Source: Gigantopelta aegis (taxonomy: Eukaryota; Mollusca; Gastropoda; Neomphalida; Peltospiridae). From it: a DNA stretch of 64,000 nt. This document shows, piece after piece, positions 47,041 through 58,632 of the stretch. The stretch's first letter is position 1. Each line of letters opens with the position of its first letter. The position numbers and the translations under genes were made by a program. The stretch covers positions 8,640,789 to 8,704,788 of the forward strand of contig NC_054699.1 in assembly GCF_016097555.1 (NCBI RefSeq), written 5' to 3'. The notes under the pieces were generated by a model. The model worked only from the letters and a program-made list of their open reading frames with translations, had not been told where the DNA came from and searched no databases.

Positions 47041-48054
47041 CTGTCCATCAATGTTACACGGGAAAAAAATGTAAATTTGGAACATTAACAAAAATCGATT
47101 GAAAAGCACTAAAATTTTAAATTACCTTTTTTTTTATAAAGATTATACAATTAATCGACCCGTATTAATTACATAAACATTTAAAATCGTAATACCAAAT
47201 TTGTTGTGTGGCATCAGTGCAAACTGTACTTCCCCAAAATCCGGAAAAGTTAAAGAAAACACGCTTAAGTATTCACCAAATCACAGCCAGGTCTTTGTTT
47301 CAAAGATTTATTGGGAAAAAAATTAGGAAAAATAACCCGAAAAACTGAAGTGAGTGTTAGTCAACCTCATGTTTTTGGAATAAAATTAATACATTTTACG
47401 GTAAATAAAATTTTTTATTGATTGTTTTATGTATGAAGGTTTTCTTATATTTTAAAAAACTTAATTTTAAAAAAAATTTTGGGGACCCCATTAACAACGA
47501 TAAAACCCTTAAACAAAATGTATTGAGGCAATGTTCAAATGTCTTAAGATTCATAAAAAAAAGAAAACCATAAAAGAAATACAAAAAGGGTTATTTTAAA
47601 ATTTTTAAAGGGAAATTCCAGGTTATTTAGAACCTCCAATTTAAAATTAATCTTTATGGTAATTGTTTTAATTTATGTTTTGTTTAGGTTTTTTTTATAA
47701 AAGGGCCAAATTATTCAAATTTGGACACAACAACAAAAACTAAATTAAATAAAAAACAACAACAAAAATAATAAAAAAAAGAAAAAAAAATGACAATAAT
47801 TATGTATTTGATTGTTTTTTATGAAAAAAGTAAAAGAATTTCCTCTAATATCCAAATGTGGGATGGGGTAATTTATGTTTTTTAGTTTTCCCAGGGGAAA
47901 TCCATTCTATAATCTTTAACAAAACAAAACATTAGTACCAATTTTTGCCCAACAAGACAATGGTTTCAGTACTGTATATTTGAATTTTGGTGCAAACTTA
48001 AATATAGTTTGGCTGTTTAGTGCTGTTTCTTGAGGTTTTTAATGGGGGCCCCAG
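47041..48054. repeat. Error-rich copy of 40.5-42.2 kb
   Basis: Aligns colinearly with 40500-42180 but lacks hundreds of single bases and short stretches. For example 'gtgatggcactcagtgcaaa' appears as 'gtggcatcagtgcaaa', and 'cttccccaagaatccatggt' as 'cttccccaaaatccgg'. The losses are scattered without regard to repeats. The loss pattern resembles an unpolished long-read consensus. Confidence 0.8.
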
Positions 48055-48559
48055 GATAGCTGATAATGGACGTGGTGTTAACTCATTCCCATTTTGGCTG
48101 GGTGGGGTTAACTGACAAACCGAGATAGCTGATAACGGACGTGATGTTAACTGTTCATTAATGGCTGGGTGGGGTTAACTGACAAACCGAGATAGCTGAT
48201 AACGGACGTGACGTTACTGATTCATTATGGCTGGTGGGGTTAACCGTCATACCGAGATAGCTGATAACGGACGTGGTGTTAACTGATTCATTATGACTGG
48301 GTGGGGTTAACCGACATACCGAGATAGCTGATAACGGACGTGGTGTTACTGATTCATTATGACTGGGTGGGGTTAACTGACATACCGAGATAGCTGATAA
48401 CGGACGTGATGTTAACTGATTCATTATGGCTAGGTGGGGTTAACTGACAAACCGAGATAGCTGATAACGGACGTGACGTTACTGATTCATTATGGCTGGG
48501 TGGGGTTAACCGACATACCGAGATAGCTTGATAACTGACGTGATGTTAACTGATTCATT
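48055..48559 (+). repeat. 67-bp minisatellite (block C)
   Basis: Seven or eight units, starting in phase with the unit at 42181 of block B; both carry the rare 'gataatggacgtggtgttaa' variant. It ends at the ATG of the block C RING fragment. Confidence 0.9.
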
Positions 48560-48663
48560 ATGGCTTCCAGCGCTGTTATACTGGAATAAAAGACGACTTT
48601 TCTACCTGCGATATATGTTTGGAGTAATTTAATGATGACAATAGACGTCCGCAAATCCTTCTG
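48560..48663 (+). pseudogene. TRIM RING-finger N-terminus, broken (copy C)
   Basis: ATG 48560 opens MASSAVILE and then meets a stop, because one A present in copy B ('ctggaaataaaag') is missing ('ctggaataaaag'). The remainder matches 42684-42788. A one-base A-run difference between otherwise near-identical copies may be a sequencing error. Confidence 0.82.
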
Positions 48664-49705
48664 ATCCTATCCAGACGTCAAGCAATCCTACCTAGACGTC
48701 CGATAATCCTACCCAGACGTCCGATAATCCTACCCAGATGTTCGATAACGTCCGACAATCCTATCCAGACGTCATATAATCCTACCCAGACGACAAATAA
48801 TCCTATCCAGACGTCCGGTAACGTCCTATAATCCTACCCAGACGCCCGATAACGTCTTATAATGCTACCCAGATGTCCGGTAACGTCCTATAATCCCATC
48901 CAGATGTCCTATAATCTTATCCAGACGACAAATAATTTTACCCATCCGACCGATAATCCTATCCAGACGACCAATAATCCTATCCAGTCGTTCTGTAATC
49001 CTATAGTCCGCAAATCCTTCTGATCCTATCCAGACGTCAAACAATCCTACCCAGACGTCCGGTAACATCCGATAATCCTACCCAGACATCCGGTAACGTC
49101 CTATAATCCTACCCAAACGTCAGGTAACGTCCTATAATGCTACCAAGATGTCCGGTAACGTCCTATAATCCTACCCAGATGTCCTATAATCCTATCCAGA
49201 CGTCCGATAATCTACCCAGACGTCCAATAATCCTATCCAGATGACCAGTTTTTCCTATCCAGATGTCCGATAATCTTATCCAGACGACCGATAATCCTAT
49301 CTAGACGTTCTATAATCCTACCCACATGACCGATAATCCTATCCAGACGACCGATAATCTTATCCAGACGTTCTATAATTCTATCCACACGACCGGTAAT
49401 CCTATCCAGACATCCTATAATCCTATCCACACGACCGATAATCCTATCCACACGACCGATAATCATATGCAGACGTCCTATAATCCTACCCAGACGTCCG
49501 ATAATCGTATGCAGACGTCCTATAATCGTACCTAGTCGTCAAATAGTCCTGTCCGGACGTCCTATAATCCTACACGGACGTCCTATAATCCTACCCATAC
49601 GCCAAATAATCATATCCAAACGTCCTACAATCCTACCCAGACATCCTATAATCCTACCCAGACGTTCGATAATACTATGTAGACGTCCGATTATCCAATC
49701 CAGAC
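48643..49705 (+). repeat. 21-bp minisatellite (block C)
   Basis: Unit by unit the same as 42768-43830, with only isolated differences, mostly in homopolymers (gtttttcc for gttttcc). A tandem array that stayed this similar has either been copied very recently or assembled twice. Confidence 0.9.
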
Positions 49706-49709
49706 AACA

Positions 49710-50215
49710 CATACCACAACCCTTGATATACCAGTCGTGAGGCACTGGTTCGGACGGGAAAAAATTCATTCCACTCATTCGATCCTTTGAGCCAAGCATC
49801 TTGGGCGAGTGCTCTATCTAGTGACTGTTAAAAAGTTTATATTGTTTAACAACGCCACTACAGCACATTGATTTATTAATCATCGACTGCTGGATGATTG
49901 TTGTTGAACTTGGTTGGGCGAGGGGTGCGGGGGTGAGGGTGTAGCTCAGTGGTAAAGCGCTCCCCTGATGCGCGGTCGGTGGGCCCATTTGGCTATTTCT
50001 CGTTCCAGCCAGTGAACCACGACTGGTGTATGAACGGCCGTGCTACGTGTATGTGCTATTCTATCTGTGAGATCCCTTGCTACTCACTGAAGAATATAGC
50101 GAATTTCCTCTCTAAGATTATATGTCAAAATTTACTAAATATTTGACACCCTATGGTAATCATTAATAAATCAATATTCTCTACTGGTGTCGTTAAACAC
50201 ACAAACTTTAATTTT
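49710..50215. mobile_element. SINE fragment (-) followed by SINE (+), block C
   Basis: The minus-strand head fragment and tail scrap (49710-49890) read as in block B. The plus-strand SINE from about 49938 reads as in block A ('ctgatgcgcggtcggtgggc', 'gtatgaacggccgtgctacg'). The switch from B-like to A-like lies at about 49930-49970. Confidence 0.82.
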
Positions 50216-50379
50216 ACTTTCTGACTGGCCCTAATGGATGTTTGTAAACTCGAACTGAAGTTTATCTACACAGAGTGAATTGTCCAGGTTATAATGTAAA
50301 CACTTTTGTTTTCTTTCTTCCATCTTGTTTATTTAGTATTTTAGAATTAGCTTTTCTCTTTCTTGTCGAGGGCGGAACA

Positions 50380-50925
50380 AATAGCCAAAAGGCCAGTGCT
50401 CATTAGATGTACGGTATTTGTTTTTTTTCTTAATCTAAATTAAACGATTGTGTAATTCTGACAGATAGTAGTAGTCGATCCCCGTCAGTGGGCCCATTGG
50501 GCCTGTATTTCTCGCTCCAGCAAGTGCACTGATATATCAAAAACCATAATATGTATCTACCCTGTCTGTTTAACGGTTGGTGCATATAAAAGATCATTTG
50601 GCTGTTAATCGAAAAGAGTCATTCACATCAAGAGGCGACAGCGGGTTTCCTAGATCTCAATATCTGTGTGGTCAGCAACCATATGTCAGACGCCATATAA
50701 CCATAAATAAAACATTTTTTTCTTTCAGTTCTCTTTCTTGTGGTCAATATAAACAAGTGGTTTACACCTATATTAAATGTATTTGTTTGTGTGTATTAAA
50801 TTTAATTTAAGTCGGTACTGGATTCTGAAAAATATATGTCCTCGACTGGGATCCGAACCCAGTACCTACGCCTGTAGACCGATGGCCTGCCACAACGCCA
50901 CCGAGGCCGGTGTGAATAACGACAC
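50380..50925. other. Mosaic stretch mixing block A and block B bases
   Basis: Here the SINE of block A (7517-7815) and the SINE-bearing sequence of block B (44470-45060) are blended. For example 'acaaatagccaaaaggccag' contains letters of A 'acgtagcccagaggtacag' and of B 'acaaatccaaaacgcc'. Parts of the B type 3 SINE head appear at 50845-50920. No functional element can be read in it. Confidence 0.8.
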
Positions 50926-50961
50926 AATGTAAAACTGGAAGACTGATTACAGGGGAGATAA

Positions 50962-51614
50962 CTACGGCTGGACTAAAGTCGACAGCACATTCAACAACTC
51001 GGTATTTACTGTGAGGTCTCTACCAGACGATATTTTCATTCTGATATCGTACCACGTCGCAGGCCACATATCGAACACTGGTGTCAGCGGGCGTGACACG
51101 TCGATGTCTGACATGGTGTGTATCAGTCTGCTGGTGCTGACGTCGATGACGTGGAGACTGGCGTTGTTGCTATCTAACAACAAACCAACTTTCAGAGACA
51201 GTTGTGTGTCAGGTTCAGAGCTAGTCACAGGAACGTGAGGCAGGTCAACTCCACGTGAGAAGACACACAGACACAGACTGTCATGATCTTTACAGTGCAC
51301 CACACCAACACCCCAGGCGTGTACGTTATAGTAAATCATGCATGTATCATCACAGTACTGTTCATGACAAAGAGCAAAGTATGTTACAGAATATCCTGGT
51401 TCCGCTGATTCGTTCACTTTACAGCGGACTTCCGTCTCCCAGAACGCGCATCTCGACACTGAGATTGGCGTCCTGGCTGTAGCTCCCCAAAGTTCCTTCA
51501 GTGTGGACGTCTCGTCATGACGAGAGTCACGTGATGCTGTGTTGACTAACTTACCTGATTCCGTGATGTGACATTTCTTCCTGTTGATTTTACCTCCAAA
51601 CTCGACAGCCGGGA
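50962..51614 (-). CDS. SPRY-like terminal exon of a TRIM-family protein (copy C)
   Basis: The predicted protein is identical to that of copy A (8001-8653) over the whole readable frame, with the same acceptor, the same split codon and the same TAG. It is the SPRY-like exon nearest to the RING/B-box exon at 57.6 kb on the same strand. Its first two bases complete the codon left open by the candidate exon at 55694-55762 (TGT C + TC CCG GCT). It could therefore be the last exon of that gene. The long intron between them (about 4.1 kb) holds an 80-bp array and a SINE. Confidence 0.65.
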
Positions 51615-51967
51615 CTGTGTGAAAGAGAGTTTACGTGTCTATTACATTATAACGTACACACACGTAATAATATCTTATTATCCACAATATACTGTAAAGG
51701 TCACTTGTTAGTTTGTCAGTTTATTATAATGTGCTTTTTATAAACGACACCTTCTTATATAAAGTAATAATAATAATAATTTTAGTGTTATATTGGTAGT
51801 GGCACGTGTCTGTCAATACACTGTATTAAACACTGTCAATGTACAACTATGTTCACTGTTATTAGTGGACAGGAATACTACACTACACAGTAGGACGAAT
51901 TTAAAACTAACTTAGGGGCCGTTCATAGTTTTCAACATTTTCATAAGTGTACAAAGAGTACGCTTTT

Positions 51968-52005
<38 letters not shown>

Positions 52006-52432
52006 GTTAAAGTGTACATCCTCAAAATGAAAAATGTTGATCGACATTTTTCACCTACAAAAGAAGTGTATGCTGGCCCGTGGGGGGGGGGGGGAGGTCG
52101 TCCGAACCCCCGAACCCCCCCCCCCCAGCCTACGTCCCTGCACTGGCTGGAACGAGAAATAGCCCATCGATAGTTTAAGGCAAGCGCTTTACCACTGAGA
52201 TACGCTCTCCTCCACTGAGGGCTGTGACCCCACCCCCACCCCCATGAATTGTGACCCCCTCCATTCCAGATATCTCTCCTGCGGGACTGTTCAGGTGCAC
52301 TTGAAATTTGTACTAAATATTCTTCAATCATCTACATGAATAGATCTGAAATTTGAGCACCTCTGAATTCCAAATAGTTTTTAAGAAATGGTCATTTTGC
52401 AAACTATGATAGATGTTAACTATTACGAAAAG
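51615..52432. other. Flanking sequence of block C
   Basis: As 8654-9415, nearly base for base, with a longer (CA)n at 51969-52004 and a SINE head remnant (minus strand) at 52121-52215. Past 52376 it continues where block A is cut by the N-gap. Confidence 0.7.
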
Positions 52433-52622
52433 GGGGTGAGACGTAGCCCAGTGGTAAAGCGTTCGCTTGATGCGCGGTCGGTTTGGAATCGATCACCGTC
52501 AGTGGGCCCACTGGGCTATTTCTCACTCAAACCAGTGCACCATGACTGGCACATCAAAGGCCGTGGTATGTGCTATCCTGTCTATGGGATGGTGCACATG
52601 AAAGATCCCTTGCTGCTAATCG
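52433..52622 (+). mobile_element. SINE with 3' end missing (block C)
   Basis: As 46579-46777, with few differences ('actggcacatcaaaggccgt'). Block homology ends at about 52843. Confidence 0.85.
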
Positions 52623-52944
52623 AATATTCGTTAGATTTTTAGTTGTAAAGTTACGTACATTACATTTTATCCGGACCTGTAGGTATGAATATACTAAACA
52701 AAATATAGCCGATCGTTCCCATTTATTTGTTCCGCATTTCCTTTGAAACACGCAGTATTTTTCCGCCTGTCTCGTATTTACCAGTGTGGGTAGCTATTGC
52801 GGTACAGTTGACTTCTGCGATAGTTCAAATACTAGTATGAAAGTATTGCAGTAGTATTCTGAATTTTTATATCATTTGATAACAATACTATGAATAAATT
52901 TTCCACAAAAAAAAACCCCATATCTGTACAGTTTATCACTTAGC

Positions 52945-53268
52945 ACGTAGCATAGTTAGGCCAAACAAAATACTAGTTGTGCTTCCGATTACCCTACCGT
53001 CCCTAGAAAAACCGTGCGGCCATAACGTAGCATAGTTAGGCCAAACAAAATACTAGTTGTGCTTCCGATTACCCGACCGTCCCTAGAAAACCCGTGCTGC
53101 CATAACGCAGCATAGTTAGGCCAAACAAAATAATAGTTGTGCTTCCGATTACCCGACCGTCCCTAGAAAACCCGTGCTGCCATAACGTAGCATAGTTAGG
53201 CCAAACAAAATAATAGTTGTGCTTCCGATTACCCGACCGTCCCTAGAAACCCCGTGCGGCCATAACGT
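52945..53268. repeat. 80-bp tandem repeat, four units
   Basis: 'cataacgtag' or 'cataacgcag' lies at 53021, 53101 and 53181, with a last partial at 53261: an exact 80-bp period. Units hold 'catagttaggccaaacaaaa' and 'cttccgattacccgaccgtc' and are about 97% alike, so the array is recent. Confidence 0.93.
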
Positions 53269-54500
53269 TTTTAAAAAAAATCACACCCCCCAAAATATAC
53301 CGACCGACCGAGTCCAAACTGATATCACCCACTAGTGGATTAAAAAACAAAAACATTTGTACAATATTTAATTGCGAATTAAATTGCGTTCGGTTTGACA
53401 TTTATCACAGCCGTGTTTTGAGATTCCAGAAAATACCGAACCAGAAAGTACAAATTTCTACGAGCAATATGTTTGTCGACTAGTACCGTTACGTACTCTG
53501 TGAAATAAAACATGTATTACAGTTTGAGCCTTAAATGAAGGCATACTCTATATCATTAAGTTTTTTGCCAATTTTACAACAAAATAAATGCATAAAAACC
53601 GAATACTTTGTGTGACCTAAAGTTGAAAACATTGACAGCATGTCGGTGCTTACATGAAACATGCTTGCTTATTCGTGCGACAATCTGTTTTCTTTGTGTG
53701 TATTGTAGTGTTAATTTGTTTAAACTTTTATTTATTGTTGGCTGTCAAACTAGACATAGAGATATCAGATTACATTTAAAGACTGTTTGTTTTCCATGGT
53801 GTTTGTAAGTGTCGGTAATTGTTGGCATGCTTCCATCAGATCACTGTTCAAGCACATCTGTCGTGGGCACAACCTCTGACGTCGCCAGAGAGTTCTGTCT
53901 ATGACAAGTTTTCATTGTGTTTAATTGTTTTGCTTTATATCACAGATACATCTGTATTAATCTTATGGTCAAATTTAACATCTTATATTAATTTTAAAAC
54001 TATTATATTAAATATAATTAAACTTAAGACAAACCTTGCTCTCTTGATACATACATATTAATATAAAACAGTTCGGTCTTTTAAAAAAAGTTTATACATG
54101 CCTACCTTACCCTAACAAAACAACAACCAAAATAAATAAATAAATAAATAAATAAATAAAAATAACCCAAAACGATTTGAGCAGACCTGTCTTCCCTAAT
54201 GTGTCTGACTTATGTAAACTGAGCCACACATCACATTCTGTTTGGCTCAGTTTGAAAAGCCTTTTTTGGCCGCCCATGTAAATTGCTCTAAACAACTCAT
54301 TATGTCGACACCAAACAGTGTAATTTAATTTTTGGCTTTCAGTCATTTGGCTTCTTGCTAACATAATCTTCCAAACTCCGCTCACTTCCAACTACCCCCA
54401 CCAACCTACTGCTGGACTCGGTTACAGGAGCAGCCAGTTGCTGAGCCCAGGCTTGACGTACCTGAACCATTTTTGGATGTTTTGGGGGTTTTTAGATTTT
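53269..54500. other. No gene recognised
   Basis: AT-rich. Small open frames (53608-53808, 53819-54061, 54107-54391) lack domains or splice support. (AAAT)n lies at about 54133-54165. Confidence 0.5.
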
Positions 54501-54873
54501 CTTTTTTAACGACGCACTCAACACATTTTATTTACGGTTATATGGCGTCAGACATATGGTTAAGGACCACACAGATTTTGAGAGGAAACCCGCTGTCGCC
54601 ACTACATGGGCTACTCTTTCCGATTAGCAGCAAGGGATCTTTTATTTGCGCTTCCCACAGGCAGGATAGCACAAACCATGGCCTTTGTTGAACCAGTTAT
54701 GGATCACTGATCGGTGCAAGTGGTTTACACCTACCCATTGAGCCTTGCGGAGCACTCACTCAGGGTTTGGAGTCGGTATCTGGATTAAAAATCCCATGCC
54801 TCGACTGGGATCCGAACCCAGTACCTACCATCCTGTAGACGATGGCCTACCACGACGCCACCGAGGCCGGTGT
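54501..54873 (-). mobile_element. Chimeric SINE: type 3 head with type 2 tail
   Basis: On the minus strand the head and neck are type 3 ('cggcctcggtggcgtcgtgg', 'actgggttcggatcccagtc'), as at 44670-45064. The tail is type 2 ('catatgtctgacgccatata', 'gttgagtgcgtcgttaaa'), normally found with the other head. The join lies in the shared 'ttgctgctaatcgg' segment. Confidence 0.88.
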
Positions 54874-55465
54874 CCATTTTTGGATAGAGGCACATTAATA
54901 TTTTAGTTACTCGGCAGGAAAATGCATCATACCTTCTGCAAATCGAATATAAAAAGTGAACGTTTTTAAACAACAAAAAGCCCCCCCCCCCCCTCCCCCC
55001 AAACAAAAAAAAAATAAAATAAAATAAAATAAAATAAAATAAAATAAAATAAATAAATAAATAAATAAATAACACCAAAAAAACCCCACCACACACAAAA
55101 AAACCCAACACAAACAAACAAAAAAACAAACACAAAATAAAATAAAAATAAAAGAAGATGATTTGTCCTTGTTGATCTGGCATGTGCGACGTCATGTAAC
55201 ACGCAATCGGACGTTAATTCAACAATTTCCTTTCTAACAGATGTCAATTAGATGCCAATCAGTTTAAGGTTTTAGGGGTTTGCAAAGTGTTCACATAAAA
55301 TACTTACTTGTTATAACATTATTGTTAAAGGAAATTATTCTAAACTGAGAAGCAAAATGTTACACACGAACGACAAGCAATCGACAGTGAACATCATGTT
55401 AACTCTGCGAACCATCCAGCAGAAATCGAAACTCACGCAATTATGGGCCACTGACAATAAGTGAA

Positions 55466-55468
<3 letters not shown>
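54874..55468. repeat. A-rich simple sequence, (AAAAT)n and (AAAT)n
   Basis: A C run lies at 54981-54998, (AAAAT)n about 55010-55050, (AAAT)n to 55070, then A-rich DNA to 55160. The Phe/Tyr-rich antisense frames here are artefacts. The remainder to 55468 holds nothing recognisable. Confidence 0.8.
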
Positions 55469-55540
<72 letters not shown>

Positions 55541-55612
55541 CGGTGTGCGTGCGTATGTGTCGGTGTGCGTGCGCGTGCGTGTGTCTGTGTCTGTGTGTGC
55601 GCGTGTGTGCCA
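55469..55612. repeat. (GT)n microsatellite
   Basis: About 22 pure GT units, then GT interrupted by GC, GA and CT. Confidence 0.95.
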
Positions 55613-55693
55613 GAACTGCGGTGATGTATCAAGTTTGATATTTCAAATCTGTGTTTATGTGTCTAATTAGAGTGTATAATTAATTTTACTTAC

Positions 55694-55762
55694 GACATAT
55701 TTCTCTGTATTGGCCTTCCTGACCATCAATGCCTATGAGTATTTTTCTTGTCAGTTCCTCGT
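55694..55762 (-). CDS. Candidate 69-bp exon of the TRIM-family gene
   Basis: On the minus strand an acceptor-like 'attacattttag' precedes 69 bases ending at a strong donor (GTAAGT at 55693-55688). The frame reads DEELTRKILIGIDGQEGQ then YREIC and leaves one base. That base plus the first two of the SPRY-like exon at 51614 gives Leu, continuing LPAVEFGGKI in frame. The 5' phase does not match the phase-0 end of the exon at 56243, so another exon would be needed between them, or the model is wrong. Support is splice signals and phase only. Confidence 0.35.
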
Positions 55763-56242
55763 CTAAAATGTAATTTAATCTGATTACGAAAACGACAAAT
55801 GAAGTAACCAAGAATATTCCCGGTACAAAAATATGAAACAAAACAAGTAAAAAAAGACTAAAACTGGGGGGGTGGGGGGGGGGGGGGGGGGTTGTTATTA
55901 TTATTTTGTTTAGAGTGGGTGGGTTGTTTGTTACTTGGTGTTTCACATTTTATACAGATATATGTCCATCTTTATTAGCTTATCTACGCATTGGTGTATA
56001 TATGTATAGTTGTGCATATACCATATACATGATTTAAAATACCCAATGGTGACTTATTTATTAATTAACAATTATGGTATCACTTTCGATTACAATTATG
56101 TAAATCAGTGACACATCGCATACTCCAACAGATAAAGCTCTTTACGTCAACCTAAATAAAGTGGATGTAAGTCAATAACACATCCCTTGTTGCAGAAGTT
56201 AAATATCTTTACTTCACAAATCTTCTAAATAATGATACTCAC
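55763..56242. other. Presumed intron of the TRIM-family gene
   Basis: Contains a G run (55866-55890). I looked for a further exon with matching phase and could not support one. Confidence 0.4.
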
Positions 56243-57631
56243 TCTGTTCTCTGCAGTGAAAGACCAATCTGTCGTCCTGCAGCTGTCGGCCGTTGATACT
56301 GATGGATTTCTGTGAGAGCCCGTGTATTCAGGTTTAAACTGGAGGCATCCAGTAATAAAAGCAGCTGGGTGCAGTCTTCTTTCTACCTTTTGGTGGATTC
56401 CTTTAGGCGTCTGAATGTCTGCTGCTACCACTACCTCATGGTCCTCCGTTTTAATTCCCTTTGGAAGCAAGGTAACTTTCAGAACATCAGAGTGATGCAT
56501 TATGGTCGCATTAGTCAGCTCAATACATGATTTAAAGTCCGACATGTCATACATGATTGCGGATTTCTCTTTGATTTTTTCAATCTGTTTAAATATCATC
56601 AGATCGACGTCAGTTTGCTTCATCTTCAAATCAGTCAGTTCTGGACTGTTCATTAGATTATCAGTTTTGTCGTCCAAAACCTGGACCATGTCAACAAATT
56701 CCACTTGTCTCGCAAACTGCAGAGCCTATTGACAATGCAGCAGATGTTCTGCTTTGACGCCTTCTGCCTGTTCAACCAACTGAACCTGCTCGACTCTGTC
56801 CGCTTTTTGCTTGCCTACATTTCAAACAACATATTCTGTCAGCTGTTGTGTCATTTCCTTAATCTTTGCAACAATTATGTTACCTCGTTCTTCAATATCT
56901 CTCACAAGGACTTCCTGTATGTCATCCAACGTTTTGCTTTCATCTACCAGTTTTTGTTTGTGTGTGCTGTATCTTTTTTCTGATGTTTTCAATTCACTTA
57001 ATTTGTTTCTGAGTAATTCCTTCTTGTCACTGTACACATCCTTAAGGTTGGATATAGCTTGACCTTCGTGGGAGTGAGAAACATGTACACACGAGGAGCA
57101 GACGGCAACTAAGCACGTCTTACAGAAGAGATCGAGCTTCATGTTGTCGTGAAGCTTACACATATCTTTCTGTTGAAAGAACTCCTCCTGTGGCATGTTG
57201 ACAAGTTCAGATAAAAGTACTGTCTTGTGTTGCTTTGTAATGGGGAATTTTTAATGACATGCGGTGCACATGTAACCCAGGCAGTCAAGACAACGAACTG
57301 TTGCCTTCGAACTGCTTGGGCAGTCGTGGCACATGATTTCATCAGGGTTGTTTTTTAATTGAATATACTCAACCAAGTTACTCAACACCTTGTTTGGAGG
57401 AAACGTCGACTCAACGGAATCATGCACAGGCCATTGCTTTCGGCAGTTTGGACACGACACTCCATGAGGTGATTGTTCCCACAGTGAATCTAAACACTGT
57501 GAACAAAACGTGTGAAAGCATGGGAGGATCCGAGGTGTTTTATCTTCGTTATTAAAATATTCAAAGCAAATGTCACACTGAATAAATTTGTCCTTGACTT
57601 CTAATAAAGGAACTTGAGTGCTTTCGGCCAT
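56243..57631 (-). pseudogene. TRIM-family RING/B-box/coiled-coil exon with three in-frame stops
   Basis: ATG 57631 opens a 463-codon frame ending at a good donor (AGA followed by GTGAGT at 56242) in phase 0. A C3HC4 RING spans residues 19-63 (Cys19, Cys22, Cys38, His40, Cys43, Cys46, Cys60, Cys63). A first B-box-like Cys cluster follows at about 103-125 (CHDC...CLDC...CTACH). B-box 2 is at about 155-190 (MCKLHDNMKLDLFCKTC, then CSSCVHVSHSHEG), then a long coiled coil (about 195-370). The RING would pass ubiquitin from an E2 to a target, and the coiled coil would dimerise. Three codons are stops: TAA at 57253-57251 (codon 127), TGA at 56824-56822 (codon 270) and TAG at 56728-56726 (codon 302). 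There is no frameshift anywhere. Each stop sits in otherwise well-preserved sequence (CTACH-stop-KFPITKQHKTV; HCQ-stop-ALQFARQVEF). A young pseudogene or a null allele is most likely. Confidence 0.85.
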
Positions 57632-58317
57632 CGTGGTGTGACACTGTTACATACAAATCTGTATATCTTGGTCGTTTTTATCTGAAATATGATATCACAT
57701 TATATATAATTGTTAATTTATCAAACGTTGTAGGTGAAAAACTGAAGACATTAATGTAACATATTTAATTTGTTTTGCTGAATATATTCTCTCTGAAAAA
57801 CACATTATTGAAAAAAGTAAGGCAGTATATTAATTACAGAAATTATAGAAACTTCAAATGTGAAAGTTGAACACAAATGAATGAAATATTGATACACTTC
57901 AATCATATGCCATACAATATTACATCAAATGTTTATTGAAGATATTAATGGTACATCAGATCTCTTTCATATTTGATGTGAGTCAGTTTAAAAAATATAT
58001 GCTATATAAGATTAAACTTTTTAAACTGACTGTTGATATAATAATTATTTCTTATGAAACAGAAGAGAGAAATAAAGTCTATCTGAAGTTATTTTTTCCA
58101 CAAATCAATGAACTTTGAATTGCTTTTTCTGAATTTAGGCTGACGTTTCCTACAAGATATATACTTCTGTGGACATACTTTATAAACCATTTAACTTACT
58201 ACAATCACAATAGTTTGCCTTAGATTTGAAATTCTAAACTGCTCACTGGTCTTCTTGTTCAGAGCAAAACAAAATGGCATAAACTAAGTATATGATGGCT
58301 ATTTTTTCAGTCTCTCT
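57632..58317. other. Upstream region of the TRIM exon, no gene
   Basis: AT-rich. It would contain the promoter or 5' UTR of the TRIM-family gene, but no TATA box or initiator could be chosen with confidence. Confidence 0.4.
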
Positions 58318-58632
58318 GGGACAGGACGTATCCCAGCTGTAAAGCGCTAACCTGATGCACGATCGGTCGGGCGGTGTCGCCTATTGGACTATTTCTCGTT
58401 CTAGCCAGTGCTCCACAACTGGTGTAACAAACGCCGTGGTATATATTATCTTGTGTGTGCGATAGTGCACGAAAAAGATCACTTGATGTTAATTGAAAAA
58501 GAGTGGTATATGTGTCCCGGTAGCGGGATTTCTCTATCATTATATGCGTGATCCTTAACGATATGTCTAATGTCATATAACCATAAGTAAAATGTTTTGA
58601 GTGCGTCGTTAATTAAAGCATTTCTTCATTCC
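58318..58632 (+). mobile_element. tRNA-derived SINE, diverged (type 2 tail)
   Basis: Plus-strand copy with decayed boxes ('cgtatcccagctgtaaagcg'; box B lost) and tail 'gtcatataaccataagtaaaa' type. The many changes show an old insertion. Confidence 0.85.

Noticed and set aside
56225..57631. Translational frameshift in the TRIM exon
   Set aside because: Checked the joins: all three parts are in the same frame, separated only by stop codons, so no frameshift needs to be invoked.
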